Shown piece after piece: positions 1 to 8,810 of a DNA stretch of 64,000 nt. The first letter of the stretch is position 1, and the number at the start of each line of letters is the position of its first letter. The stretch comes from DASQHL01 sp963843685 (GTDB taxonomy: Bacteria; Chloroflexota; Dehalococcoidia; DSTF01; JACRBR01). The notes below the pieces were generated by a model. It had not been told where the DNA came from. It saw nothing but the letters and a program-made list of their open reading frames with translations, and searched no databases. The DNA is taken from contig CAWJLO010000012.1 in the NCBI GenBank assembly GCA_963843685.1, positions 1 through 64,000 on the forward strand, in the 5' to 3' direction. The position numbers and the translations under genes were made by a program.

Positions 1-60
1 CGGCCGCCCCCTCCGCAAAAACACCAACGCCCCAACCCCAACAACCCATCCCCGCCCCAA

Positions 61-110
61 ACCTCCCCCTCGCCATAACGATGGAGAGGGGGCCGGGGGG
101 TGAGGTCATC
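61..110. repeat. GC-rich dispersed palindromic repeat, partial copy
   Basis: A copy of a repeat built from GGAGAGGGG and its complement followed by a GGCCGGGGGGTGAGG tail. The same core in the opposite orientation occurs twice at 43671-43845, and a related hairpin lies at 5549-5571. It sits just downstream of the restriction gene's stop, so it could act as a terminator, but there is no T-run. Confidence 0.55.
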
Positions 111-2769
111 CCCGCTCCACCAGCCGCACCAGCTCCCCGAAATTGTGGACAGGGTATGCGCGAAACACCCCGTCGGGCACCTTGATGTAAGCCCACGGCG
201 TCCCCGTGAGCGCAGTCGCGTCCGCGCACCAGCGTCGCGCCCGCTGGTCCTTCCGCGCCACCTCAAGATCCTCCTGACCCTTCGTCTCGACGATGTACGT
301 CACGCCGTCACCGCAGCGCACAACAAAGTCCGGCACGTACCGCCGCAGTCCGCCCGCAACGCCCAAGTATTCGATGTCGAAGTGCACCGCCGTCTCATTC
401 TTGAAGTAGGCCAGCACGTCCTCCGCGTCGCGGCCGTCCAGGAACGCGACAAAATCGCCCTCAAGGTGGTTCGCGTACGGCACGAGGTTGAACACCGTCT
501 TGCCGCCCTCGGCGCACTGCCGCGTCGTCGCGAACGCGTTCGTCGCGGACGCCCTGATCCACGACGGCTCCAGCGCCACCGTCTGCTCTTCAATGCTAAG
601 GTCGTTGATCGCCTTCACGAACGCCTCGAACAGCTCCTTCTTCACGTCCGGGCGGTTCAGCACGCGCATCACAATCTCGTCGTCCATCTCGACGTCGCGT
701 CCAAACAGGCGATGCTCGATGCACGCTTTCATCAGCGGTGCCAGCCGCGCGAACTGTCCGGTGATGCGCGTCTCCCGCTCGATCAGCCGGATCAGCACGC
801 TGAGATAGCCGCTCGGCTCGATCGGGAAGTCGCGCTCGAAGTCGGACTCCTCCACGACGACGCCCGTGAACATGTGGCGCCCCGTGTAGTGAATCTTGTC
901 CTCGCCGAGCATCGATCGCTCCGGCAGCTTGAACTCCCCTACCTCGAGCGCCTCCACGGTCAGCATGTCCAGCCGTGCGACGCTGCGCACGAGTGCGGGC
1001 GACAGCACCGGGATTTCGACGTCGTACTCCAGCTTCGTCCGGTCCACCGCCACGGTGCGGCTGTTCGGCCGCACCTGCTCCACCGGCACCCACTCGATGT
1101 CGAGTCCTTCTTCCTTCAGCTCCCTCCGCCAGAACTCCTTGAACGCCGGCTGCTCGATTACCACCACGTCTTCGTTGATGTCCCCGGACGCTGGCGGCGT
1201 CATCCGCCGCAGACCGCGCCCGAGCGTCTGCTCGGGCAGGATCCGTGCTTTAGCTGAATAGGCCCGGAGCGGCACGATCACGACCACGTTCTTCACGTCC
1301 CAGCCCTCGCGCAGCATCAGCACGGACACGATCGCCGCGTACGGGTTGTCGTTACCATCGACCTCCCGCGCCGCTTTCCGGAGCACCTCGATCTCGTCCT
1401 TCTTCGCCTTGGACTTTCCCTCCACGATGTCGCCGCGCACGTTGGTGTGGATGTTGAGCACGCGCCCGGCGAAGCCGGGCAGCGTCTCCAGGTAGGCGGC
1501 GATCTGGTTCGAGGCCGTCGTGTTCTCCGCCATCACAAACATCACCGGCTTGTGGCCGCTCCCCGCGAGGGCCGCCTCGAACTCGCGCCACTTCGCCACA
1601 CCGGCGTTGATCCGATCCCGATACACGACCGACGCGTCGTTCCCTGTGATCTCCGCCACGTTGCGCAGTTCGCCGATCAGCGGCCTCTTGACGATGCCGT
1701 CCTCCACGGCCTGCACGATCGGGTAATCGACGATGATCTCGCGGAACAACCGTCCATCCGTGTGCCGTGGCGTCGCCGTGAAGTCGAACTGCGCCGCTAC
1801 CCGTCCCGTCCCGCGCGCCTTCAGCTCTTCGTCCATAGCAACGATCAACTCGGCCCACTTCAGATCGTCATCGTGCAGGTGGTGCCCTTCGTCGTTAAGG
1901 ACCAGCACAGGCCCCCGCTCCAGGATGCGTTCCCGCATCTCCACACCGGGCGCCATCTCGCTTCGCGGCCGCGGCCCCAGCATTACGGCGATAGGATCCG
2001 GCTCGGGCGCGGCTCCTTCACCACGGCTCTCGTACAGCTGGTGCACGTTCGTCAGGAACAACGCCCCCGGCGTCGTCGGACGGCTCTGGTCCTCGCGCAG
2101 GATGACGCTGAATTGGAAGTCCGCGGCCCACTCCGGCGGGATCAGCGGATCGGTTCGGAAGACCTTCCCGTCCGCGAACTCGTCCGTTAGTCGCTGGTAG
2201 ACGATCACGTTCGGGGCGATCAGCAGGAACGTCGCCGGCAGCCCGATTTCCGGATGGCGGCGCGCGTTGAAGTACGACCAGACCATCGCCAGGCTCATCA
2301 CCTTCGTCTTGCCGGACCCGGTCGCCATCTTCAACACGTATCGCGCATATCGATCGTCGATCGGCCGCACGGCCATCGTCGGTGCGTACTCGCCCGCCAT
2401 CTCCGACATGCGCCGAAGCCGCCGCACCTCGTACAGGTAGATCAGCGTCTCGATCGCCTCGCGCTGGCAGAAGTAGTAGTCCCAGGGCTGGCCTTTGATC
2501 TTGTGGTCCGTCTCGAACCAGAAGCGCAGCAGTTCCCGCGTCGTCTCGGACGCCCCCGCGTAACCGTCAGCACGCCAGCCGTCGACGTCCTTCCGGATCC
2601 CGTTTACGAACGCCGTCTGGCTCTCGCGGCGCTGCTCGGGATCCGGTACGGCGCGAGCAGCCGGCTCACACGAGCCTCCCAGAGAACAACTTCCTCTATT
2701 TGAGAATCCGCTGTCCGATGACGCCAGACCAACTGCTCTGCGCTGAGGACGAGCTTGGATTCTATCCAC
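106..2769 (-). CDS. Type III-like restriction enzyme, helicase/nuclease (Res) subunit
   Basis: ATP-dependent restriction subunit that would translocate on DNA and cut unmethylated sites with its partner methyltransferase. Superfamily 2 helicase motifs are clear: Walker A ATGSGKT (about residues 149-155), DEGHH (about 294-298), FTATPR (about 330), and LREGWDVK plus GRGLRRM further on. Near the C-terminus PDF...VETKG is a plausible PD-(D/E)XK nuclease core. At 887 aa the frame is uninterrupted. The start is doubtful: the GTG at 2769 overlaps the upstream PIN-like gene by about 55 codons, the first ~45 residues look like non-native low-complexity sequence, and recognisable homology begins around ESQTAFVNGIRKDVDGW. 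The usual longer N-terminus seems missing. Its partner mod gene upstream is badly broken. Confidence 0.88.
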   Translation of the reverse strand: MDRIQARPQRRAVGLASSDSGFSNRGSCSLGGSCEPAARAVPDPEQRRESQTAFVNGIRKDVDGWRADGYAGASETTRELLRFWFETDHKIKGQPWDYYFCQREAIETLIYLYEVRRLRRMSEMAGEYAPTMAVRPIDDRYARYVLKMATGSGKTKVMSLAMVWSYFNARRHPEIGLPATFLLIAPNVIVYQRLTDEFADGKVFRTDPLIPPEWAADFQFSVILREDQSRPTTPGALFLTNVHQLYESRGEGAAPEPDPIAVMLGPRPRSEMAPGVEMRERILERGPVLVLNDEGHHLHDDDLKWAELIVAMDEELKARGTGRVAAQFDFTATPRHTDGRLFREIIVDYPIVQAVEDGIVKRPLIGELRNVAEITGNDASVVYRDRINAGVAKWREFEAALAGSGHKPVMFVMAENTTASNQIAAYLETLPGFAGRVLNIHTNVRGDIVEGKSKAKKDEIEVLRKAAREVDGNDNPYAAIVSVLMLREGWDVKNVVVIVPLRAYSAKARILPEQTLGRGLRRMTPPASGDINEDVVVIEQPAFKEFWRRELKEEGLDIEWVPVEQVRPNSRTVAVDRTKLEYDVEIPVLSPALVRSVARLDMLTVEALEVGEFKLPERSMLGEDKIHYTGRHMFTGVVVEESDFERDFPIEPSGYLSVLIRLIERETRITGQFARLAPLMKACIEHRLFGRDVEMDDEIVMRVLNRPDVKKELFEAFVKAINDLSIEEQTVALEPSWIRASATNAFATTRQCAEGGKTVFNLVPYANHLEGDFVAFLDGRDAEDVLAYFKNETAVHFDIEYLGVAGGLRRYVPDFVVRCGDGVTYIVETKGQEDLEVARKDQRARRWCADATALTGTPWAYIKVPDGVFRAYPVHNFGELVRLVERG

Positions 2770-3179
2770 AGGTTTGGAAACGCTGACAGACCCTCCACAA
2801 GGAAGGGCTTCAGGAGCACCGCCAACATGGCGCCCGGCACCTCTGGTTCGCGACGCCCGCCCGCCCTGATCACTATTACTCCGGGACTCAGATGGAGGGG
2901 ATACGCGCCGTCATCGAGAAAGTCGTTGTCCAGGGTGAGCAACAGCCGCTTGGCCTGTTTCGCGCGCGCGTAGTGCCAGCGGTCTTCCTGATGGCGCGCA
3001 TCCTCGTGCTCTTGCGCCCACCACACGTCCAGACCCACGCCACGTAGTCCCTCCACAGATTCCCTCGGGAAGTTCGCGTCGGCATAGAAGCGCGGCTTCC
3101 GCCGAGCCTTGGGTAGCTTGTTCCACCACCGCTGGTCGTCTGCAGTCGGGGTTACCCTGACTCGTGTTCGTCGGGCCAT
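2604..3179 (-). CDS. DUF5615 PIN-like protein embedded in the restriction operon
   Basis: Resembles the DUF5615 group of PIN-like nucleases: FYADANFPRE near the start supplies the first acidic residues, and LLLTLDNDFLDDG in the middle supplies the second acidic pair, followed by PGVIVIRAG. Such proteins are generally thought to be RNases, often with an antitoxin. No antitoxin is seen; instead the gene lies between mod and res. The ATG at 3179 follows the mod stop (3185-3187) by five bases, suggesting translational coupling; a TTG at 3188 is an alternative. The C-terminal ~55 codons overlap the annotated res start in another frame, so either this C-terminus or the res N-terminus is not real. 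Function in restriction is inference. Confidence 0.7.
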   Translation of the reverse strand: MARRTRVRVTPTADDQRWWNKLPKARRKPRFYADANFPRESVEGLRGVGLDVWWAQEHEDARHQEDRWHYARAKQAKRLLLTLDNDFLDDGAYPLHLSPGVIVIRAGGRREPEVPGAMLAVLLKPFLVEGLSAFPNLWIESKLVLSAEQLVWRHRTADSQIEEVVLWEARVSRLLAPYRIPSSAARARRRS

Positions 3180-3184
3180 CGCCC

Positions 3185-5180
3185 TCAAGCCTGTCCGCTA
3201 CTCACTTCGACCAATGCCGTCGTGTCGTTCCCGAAGATGTCGCACGACCTTCACGAGCACGTTCCGCGTCCCCGCGTCCGCGTAGGTGTGCGCACCGCTG
3301 ACCAGCTCGAGCTTCGGCTGCTTCCGCGTCCGGTAGCTCTGCCACTGGTTGTGGAACACGTCGCCGTTGTAGTCGAAGTCGACCGCCCAGTAGTCGATCC
3401 AGTCCGACCACTTCTTGACCTTGTCGCCCACCTTCTCGCGAATGTAGTCGTCCACCGCAACGAGAAAGTCCTTCAGCTCGATGCGGATCCCCGCCCCATC
3501 CGGCACTGCCGCCGCCTCGACGTACGCTGCCTCGTAGAAGTGCACGTCCCCCGCGTCCACCGCGCGCTTGTCCATCACCTCGTGCGGGATGTGGAACAGC
3601 CGCACCTCCACGCCGTACTCGCGCTGCAGGTCGCAGTAGCCCCTTGTTGTTCAGCCCCATCTCCCACTCCCACCCCAGCACGTCCAGCGCCTTCATCCCG
3701 TTCGCCTGGCACTCCTCTAGCGCAGCGCTCACCTCTGCGATCGTCACAGGCGCGTCTGTCGCCCCTACGTGCACCATCGCCGCGCCCTTTCGCCCGTGCA
3801 GGTGCGTGAACCCCACGACTGGCTCCGCGTGGTACAGCTCCACGATGAACCGGAAGTATTCGAACACGGCCTCGCCCGCATCACGCCCTGCCAGTACCGT
3901 CGCTGGTACCGCCCAAGATTCAGCACTTCGAATGGCCTGCATCCTTCGATGACGAGCAGCCGCTTACGCGCGTGTGAACGGCGAATCGGCCGAGGTCGCA
4001 GCCAATCCAGCGGCGTCCCAGTGCTTCTCCGCGACGGCAAGCGTAGTGCCCGAGCCGCAGAAGAAATCGGCCACCAAGCCGCTCTCGGGCGATGAGGCTT
4101 CCAATATCCGCTTCAATAGCCCCTCGGGCTTCTGCGTCTTGTACCCGGTGTCTTCGCTGCTGCCCGCGCGGCCACGTAGCGTATGTCGCTCCAGACGATC
4201 GTCAGCGGAACCCCACGCGATCTCGTCAGAAAGATCCGCACCGCTTGATCGCGGCATCGTCCGGACTGCTTGTCGGCCATGGCTCGGCCGTCCTCCGTCG
4301 TAGGCGTTCCATAGCTCCTCTATCTTCCAGGGCCTCGTCCGCAATGGGCAGTGGTGCCGTGAACATCGTATTCCTTCATCGAGTTTCGCGGGTCGAGCAT
4401 GTTCTCGGCCTTGTAGTAGCGGCCGGATGGAAGTTACCGCCACTCGGCGGCGATGTACTCGGGCGAGTAGGGCGTGTACAGGAGCGCGAGTGGCGCATCC
4501 TTCGTGCACCCGTAGTAGAGAACGAGTCTTTGACACGCCCAAACTGGCCGGCCCCATCGTTGTGCGATCAGGCGCTGACCCAGACAATCTCGTTGCCGGA
4601 AACTGTCCGGACCAAAGACCTCGTCCATCAACGGCCGCATCGCAGCTGTTCAGCCTTCGGCGCCAACGTGGACGTAGATGCTGCCCGCGGACTCATTAGA
4701 TTCGCATCAGCACCAGCCGTGTGTGCATCATCGATAGATACGACTCGGCCCCCTTGCCCCAGGTGTCGCGGTAAGCTGTCTCTTCGATGAACCGACGGCT
4801 CCTTGACGAACGTCCGCGTCGTCGTCACCCATGCGCGGTCGTGAACGAGAAGTCGAGATCCCGTCGCAAACGGTGGATCGATGTAGATTAGGTCGACCTT
4901 GCCGGCCAGCGGTGCAAGCCCCAGTCGAGGGGTCACCTTCGAGAAGCGATGCGAGCACGTATTTGTTATCGCCCCAGATCAGCTTGTTCCGCCACGCTGT
5001 CTCCTTGCCGGCCTGCTCCAGCAGAGGCCCTGGCAGCAGCGCGCCCGTCGCAAAGAGCGGCGCCCCTTCACGGGTGGCGCGGGACTCGTTGATGAGCTCC
5101 ACGCGCTGGAACGGCAGCGCCACGCGCTCCACCTCGCGCCGCTTCCCCTCCCACACCAGCTCCACGCCGTTGCCGCTCAT
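3185..5180 (-). pseudogene. Type III-like DNA adenine methyltransferase (Mod), many frameshifts
   Basis: Pieces of one methyltransferase follow in the right order but in changing frames. From the start (ATG 5180): LIWGDNKYVLASLLEG, then YIDPPFATG (catalytic DPPF, ~4870-4890), FVKEPS, an RDTWGKG-like segment, LMDEVFGPDSF (~4620), YTPYSPEYIAAEWR (~4450), IEELWN (~4320), EDTGYKTQKPEGLL, DFFCGSGTTLAVAEK (SAM-binding motif, ~4050), then the C-terminal region ending VDIFGNDTT just before 3185. DPPF before FxGxG is the beta-class order of type III Mod enzymes, and the reconstructed length (~660 aa) fits. I count roughly ten frame changes in 2 kb. Each segment is well preserved, so sequencing indels or very recent decay are both possible. 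As written it cannot be translated. Confidence 0.85.
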
Positions 5181-5360
5181 GCGCGCTCCTCACATACTGC
5201 GGATTCCGCGCCATCTTAGCGCGCCCCTCGCCGCCCACGCATCGTTCCATAACGGGCGCCCGCTCCCCAGCCCGCTGACGGGCTGACAAGCTGACCGGCT
5301 GACCCGCTCACGGCCGCCCGCGCTGCGCGGCGCCACCGCTCCCCGGTGACACCAAACGCT

Positions 5361-5496
5361 AGGACATCCGCCCCCGCCCGCCGTACCATCGCCTCATGTT
5401 CCACCACCGCGCCCCCGCCACCCCGCTATCACCTATCCCTTCAGGACATCCGCCCCCGCCCGCCATACCATCGCCTCATGTTCCACCACCGCGCCC
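5361..5496 (-). repeat. Dispersed repeat, two tandem copies (A and B)
   Basis: Two 54-bp copies, 5361-5414 and 5443-5496, differ at one base and are offset by 82 bp. Read on the minus strand each contains GTGGAACATGAGGCGATGGT followed by a GGCGGGGGCGGAT segment; copy A continues into CTAGCGTTTGGTGTCACC. Two further copies on the plus strand lie at 23480-23539 and 41061-41119. All copies are intergenic. Confidence 0.85.
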
Positions 5497-5548
5497 GCCG
5501 CCCCGCCGCACCTCCTGTCCTCAAACCAGGCGCCCCGTCACGCACCTT

Positions 5549-5571
5549 CCCTCTCCCCCTGTGGGAGAGGG
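5549..5571. repeat. Perfect 9-bp hairpin of a dispersed repeat type
   Basis: CCCTCTCCC at 5549-5557 pairs with GGGAGAGGG at 5563-5571 around a 5-nt loop, followed immediately by a second GC-rich hairpin. It resembles the palindromes at 43683-43710 and 43797-43822. No T-run follows, so it is called a repeat rather than a terminator. Confidence 0.65.
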
Positions 5572-5724
5572 TGGCCGCCGTAGGCGGCCGGGAGAGGGGC
5601 GCCAAAGGCGCGCCCACCCCTCTAACCTGTCCCCTGTCACCCGTAACCTCCCCCGTTTGCCGCAAGCCGCCGTCAGAGCGCACAATTCCCGCGCACACAC
5701 CCACCCGCGAAACGGAGGTCCCCC

Positions 5725-6513
5725 GTGGAATTCAAGGAAGTCATCGGCCGCCGACGCTCCATCAGGTTCTTCGATCCCGACCGCCCCGTGGAGCGCGAGA
5801 AGATCCAGAAGATGCTGGAGGCCGCCCGCCTCGCCTCCTGCGCCGTCAACGCCCACTGGGCCCGCGCCGTCGTCGGCTTCCGCGATGACCTCACCGAGGA
5901 CCAGCTCAAGCGCCTCAAGACCCCCGTCGCCACCCTCAACGTGGAGCTCGCCCCCGTCCACATCCACTGGTTCAACGACCTCGGCATCGTCAACCGCATC
6001 CAGGGCAGCCGCCTCAAGGAGCTCGTGGACGTCGGCGCCCTCGCCCCCACACACGGCTGGAGCCACAAGTTCGTCGATGACTTCGTCTACCCCCAGATCC
6101 TCAAGCCCATGACCCAGGGCCCCGGCTACCCCATCGGCTCCACCATGGACGTCGGCGTCGCCATCTGCCAGGCCCTCCTCACCGGCGTCGATGAAGGCCT
6201 CGGCGTCGGCCTCGTCACCCTCAACGGCGCCGTCCTCAAGGAAGTCTTCCAGACCCCGGACGACTGGATCCCCCTCAGCACCCTCCTCGTCGGCTACCCG
6301 GCCGAATCATGGGACGCCGGCGGCCAGCGCCCTCGCCCCCCGTTCGAAGAGCTCTACTTCGAAGGCAAATACGGCACCCCCTTCCAGCGCGATGACAAGG
6401 TCGTCGAAGAACTCAAGCAGGCCAAAATGATCCAGGACCCCGCGAAGCCCAACGACCCCGCCCGCATCGCCGAAATCAAGCGCCTCGCCGAAAAGTACGG
6501 CCTCCCCATGTAG
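5725..6513 (+). CDS. Nitroreductase family protein
   Basis: FMN-dependent oxidoreductase of the nitroreductase fold. The N-terminus MEFKEVIGRRRSIRFFDP is the typical FMN-phosphate-binding RRSIR start, and a C-terminal GEGLGVGLVTL-like segment (around residues 155-165) and the LLVGYP strand fit the family. At 262 aa it is longer than the usual ~200, with a charged C-terminal tail after residue ~205. The physiological substrate cannot be told; such enzymes reduce nitroaromatics, quinones or flavins with NAD(P)H. It stands alone between the repeat-rich region and an unrelated small gene. The ATG is preceded by an ACGGAGG-type ribosome-binding site. Confidence 0.88.
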   Translation: MEFKEVIGRRRSIRFFDPDRPVEREKIQKMLEAARLASCAVNAHWARAVVGFRDDLTEDQLKRLKTPVATLNVELAPVHIHWFNDLGIVNRIQGSRLKELVDVGALAPTHGWSHKFVDDFVYPQILKPMTQGPGYPIGSTMDVGVAICQALLTGVDEGLGVGLVTLNGAVLKEVFQTPDDWIPLSTLLVGYPAESWDAGGQRPRPPFEELYFEGKYGTPFQRDDKVVEELKQAKMIQDPAKPNDPARIAEIKRLAEKYGLPM

Positions 6514-6592
6514 ATTCGCCGGAGACATAACGCCCGCCGCCAGACACACCCAACCCGAAACGATAAGTGGGATCACGAACGCCGAACATTGT

Positions 6593-6967
6593 ATGTCCGA
6601 ACCTGACGCCCCCGCCCTCCACCTCCGCCCCCTCCTGGACTACGCCTCCGTCCAGACCTGGCTCGAAGGCCTCCGCCGGCACTGGGGTGGCGACCCCGCC
6701 GCCGACGACCCGGACCGCCTCCCCATGCTGGAGGCCTTCTGCCGCCACGTCGCCCGCACCCCGGACCAGATCATCGCCGAGACCACCATGCTCAAGGACG
6801 GAGAGCGCCGCATCCGCACCAAGGGCCGCGAGCGCTACGCCGCCCTCATCGATGACTGGCAGGCCCAACAGGAAGGCTCCCGCATCCGCAAGGCGAAGTG
6901 GGGCAACACCGTCCGCAGCTTCCTCATCCACAACGGCGTGCTGCTGCAGTCCGGCGTCCAGAACTGA
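6593..6967 (+). CDS. Small protein resembling an integrase core-binding domain
   Basis: A 124-aa basic helical protein. The region SVQTWLEGLRRHWGGDPAADD..MLEAFCRHVARTPDQII and the C-terminal WGNTVRSFLIHNGVLL pattern resemble the N-terminal SAM-like DNA-binding domain of tyrosine recombinases, but there is no catalytic domain (no R-HxxR-Y) in this or a neighbouring frame. It may be a truncated recombinase or a free-standing DNA-binding protein. It begins 79 bp after the nitroreductase and converges with the receiver gene downstream. The similarity is weak and judged by pattern only. Confidence 0.6.
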   Translation: MSEPDAPALHLRPLLDYASVQTWLEGLRRHWGGDPAADDPDRLPMLEAFCRHVARTPDQIIAETTMLKDGERRIRTKGRERYAALIDDWQAQQEGSRIRKAKWGNTVRSFLIHNGVLLQSGVQN

Positions 6968-6984
6968 ATCGAAAGGGAAAGAGG

Positions 6985-7359
6985 TCAGGCGGCGCTGGCC
7001 CGTGAGAGCGCCAGCTCACGCCGCACCGTCTCGGCGATCTCCAGCGCGTTGAACGGCTTCACCAGCACACCATCGGCGCCGCAGGCGTCCACGCCCGCCG
7101 CCTCGGCGTTGCCCGTGATGAGCAGCACCCGCGGCGCTTCCGGGTTCGTCTTGAGCGCCCGGCACACGTCCAGCCCGTTCAACGTCGGAAGGCCAACGTC
7201 CAGCAGGACCAGGTCCGGCCGCTCTCGCCAGGCCGTATCCACGGCCTCGCCGCCGTCCGCGGCTTCCACAAGCCGCGAGCCCGTCGGCTCGAGCGCCGCT
7301 TTGAGCAGCGCCCGCACGACGGGCTCGTCATCCACAATCAGGACTGTGGCTTCCGGCAC
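6985..7359 (-). CDS. Single-domain response regulator (CheY-like receiver)
   Basis: A 124-aa stand-alone receiver domain. The acidic pair DD (residues 10-11), the phospho-acceptor D54 in LVLLDVGLPTLNG, the T in LLITGN and the conserved lysine in VLVKPF are all present, so it should be phosphorylated. There is no output domain. It is the last gene of a three-gene minus-strand set (LuxR-type regulator, 100-aa protein, this), separated from the middle gene by seven bases. No histidine kinase is encoded here, so its phosphodonor lies elsewhere. Confidence 0.93.
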   Translation of the reverse strand: MPEATVLIVDDEPVVRALLKAALEPTGSRLVEAADGGEAVDTAWRERPDLVLLDVGLPTLNGLDVCRALKTNPEAPRVLLITGNAEAAGVDACGADGVLVKPFNALEIAETVRRELALSRASAA

Positions 7360-7366
7360 GGACCGC

Positions 7367-7669
7367 CTACCTCTTCCCCGCCCGCGACAGGGACAGCGTC
7401 AGCCGCACGTCCTTCAGCACGTCGCGCGCCGCGTCCGTCTGCCCGATGTCGATGCAGTCGCAGTAGGCCGCGAAGATCGACCGGTCCAGGAGCCGGAGTC
7501 CCTGCTCGTTCAGCTCATCGAAGTGGTCCCGGCGAAGTCGCAGCAGGCGGCGCAACCGGTTCAGATATCCGTCCCGAAGCTGATCCGGCTTCGCGTGCGC
7601 GATCTCCTGAATCTGCGAGCGCAGGTCCTTCGCGGGACGCTTGTCTCGAGACGTGTGTGCGTTCGCCAT
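7367..7669 (-). CDS. Hypothetical 100-aa helical protein in response-regulator operon
   Basis: Not recognised. It is 100 aa, strongly charged and predicted helical, with QLRDGYLNRLRRLLRLRRDHF in the centre and IFAAYCDCIDIGQTDAARDVL, a helix pair reminiscent of a short regulatory adaptor. It starts directly at the stop of the LuxR-type regulator (stop 7670, start 7669) and is followed seven bases later by a receiver domain, so co-translation with both is likely. A role as a partner of one of the two regulators is inference from position only. Confidence 0.8.
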   Translation of the reverse strand: MANAHTSRDKRPAKDLRSQIQEIAHAKPDQLRDGYLNRLRRLLRLRRDHFDELNEQGLRLLDRSIFAAYCDCIDIGQTDAARDVLKDVRLTLSLSRAGKR

Positions 7670-8398
7670 CTAACCCACAACCTGTTCTTCGCTTCCCAGG
7701 TCCGGGCCGCTCTCCAGGCCCACGATCCCCTTGCGGATCGCGTAGCGGATGAGGTCCGTCCGGTTCTGGGCGTGGAGCTTCGACATGATGTGCGCCTTGT
7801 GCGCCTCGACCGTCTTGACGCTGATGAAGAGCTCGCCGGCGATCCGCTGGTTGGAGTACCCCTCTGCGATAAGCTGCAGCACTTCGCGCTCGCGGCTCGT
7901 CAGCAGGTCGTACCCCGTCTTCGATTCCGGCTTCTTCGCTTGCCACAGGTAGTCCTGCACGGCGTCCCCGTCGCTGATCGCGGAGCTGAAATACGTGTTC
8001 CCGCGGTGCACAGACTGGATGCCCAGTAGCAGTTCCTGGACGTCGGACTTCTTCACGACGTAGCCGCTGGCGCCCGCTCGAAGCGCCGCCAGGATCTGCT
8101 CGTCCTCCATGTAGCCGGTGAGAATCAGCACCTTAGCCTTGGGAGCTCGGCGCCGGATCTGGCGGGTCGCTTCGAGGCCATTCAGGCCAGGCATCACCAT
8201 GTCCATGAGCACGACGTCCGGGTGCAGCTTCTCGCACGCGTCGAGCGCCTCGCGGCCGTTGCCGGCATCACCCACGACCTCAACCTCCGGCTGGTTCTCC
8301 AGGAGCATGCGCAGCGCCTGCCGCAGGACCGCGTGGTCATCGACGATCAGTACTTTGATACGGCTTGCATGCTGCCGCGGCGCCATTCCGTTGGTCAT
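7670..8398 (-). CDS. NarL/LuxR-type response regulator
   Basis: Two-domain transcription factor of 242 aa. The receiver has the acidic pair (residues 20-21), D66 in VVLMDMVMPG and the KK after YVV. The C-terminal LuxR helix-turn-helix runs about residues 163-210 (LTSREREVLQLIAEG, then NQRIAGELFISVKTVEAH). It is the first gene of a three-gene operon. An ACCC-CTAA-GGGT palindrome lies 79-90 bases upstream of its start (8477-8488) and could be an autoregulatory site, since LuxR-type dimers bind short inverted repeats. The cognate kinase is not in the window. Confidence 0.95.
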   Translation of the reverse strand: MTNGMAPRQHASRIKVLIVDDHAVLRQALRMLLENQPEVEVVGDAGNGREALDACEKLHPDVVLMDMVMPGLNGLEATRQIRRRAPKAKVLILTGYMEDEQILAALRAGASGYVVKKSDVQELLLGIQSVHRGNTYFSSAISDGDAVQDYLWQAKKPESKTGYDLLTSREREVLQLIAEGYSNQRIAGELFISVKTVEAHKAHIMSKLHAQNRTDLIRYAIRKGIVGLESGPDLGSEEQVVG

Positions 8399-8476
8399 GA
8401 GAACTGTCCTCCTTGCATCACGCCGGCGCGTTCGCGCCCGACGTGCTCATCTCGCTCCTGCGCTTCACTTACCGCG

Positions 8477-8490
8477 ACCCCTAAGGGTAT
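8477..8490. promoter_or_regulatory. CCCTAAGGGT palindromic motif upstream of response regulator
   Basis: ACCCCTAAGGGTAT. Exact CCCTAAGGGT recurs at 19708-19717, and related half-sites lie at 8811-8861 and 16911-16926. It is 79 bases upstream of the response-regulator start, a plausible operator position. Confidence 0.45.
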
Positions 8491-8520
8491 CCGGTACGGG
8501 CACCCCCGGAGTCGCAACGT

Positions 8521-8763
8521 CTACCATGGGCGATCCGTTCCTGGGAGCTTGGTCGCGGGGCCCACGTCCGGAAGGAGCGCCACCGTCTTGTTCAGCGACG
8601 CGGCTTCGTCATACACACCCTGGCGGCTGGCGCCGTCGACGCTGGCAGGGTAGTCGCGCATCGCGCCGCAGCGCTTGCACCGCCCCCTCACTACGTCTTC
8701 TTCCGGGAGGGACAGCACCCAGTGGTGTACGCAGGTGCCCGTAAGCATGTCGGCCATGTCCAT
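8521..8763 (-). CDS. Small zinc-ribbon protein
   Basis: An 80-aa protein with one likely metal site: CVHHWVLSLP near residue 11 and CKRCGAMRDYP about 17 residues later, a C-x2-H ... C-x2-C arrangement. The rest is polar and unremarkable. Its start at 8763 has a good AGGAGG-type site just upstream (CAGGAGGACATG on the coding strand). A cluster of CCCTA/TAGGG palindromes lies at 8811-8861, directly upstream, shared with the response regulator gene. No function can be assigned; such short zinc ribbons often bind nucleic acid or another protein. Confidence 0.72.
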   Translation of the reverse strand: MDMADMLTGTCVHHWVLSLPEEDVVRGRCKRCGAMRDYPASVDGASRQGVYDEAASLNKTVALLPDVGPATKLPGTDRPW

Positions 8764-8810
8764 GTCCTCCTGAACGCTGGCGATTATGCGGGCCGACGGA
8801 ACGCCTTCCC

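Larger units (their letters stand above)
5181..5724. other. Gene-free stretch with repeats upstream of nitroreductase
   Basis: Upstream of both mod (divergent) and the nitroreductase. It contains two close copies of a dispersed repeat (5361-5414 and 5443-5496), then two adjacent hairpins: CCCTCTCCC/GGGAGAGGG (5549-5571) and GGCCGCC/GGCGGCC just after it. The stretch is very C-rich on the plus strand. No convincing ORF or RNA gene was seen. Confidence 0.6.

Noticed and set aside
100..1257. Long plus-strand ORF opposite the restriction subunit.
   Set aside because: Arginine/histidine-rich shadow of the minus-strand coding frame; the minus strand has all helicase motifs.
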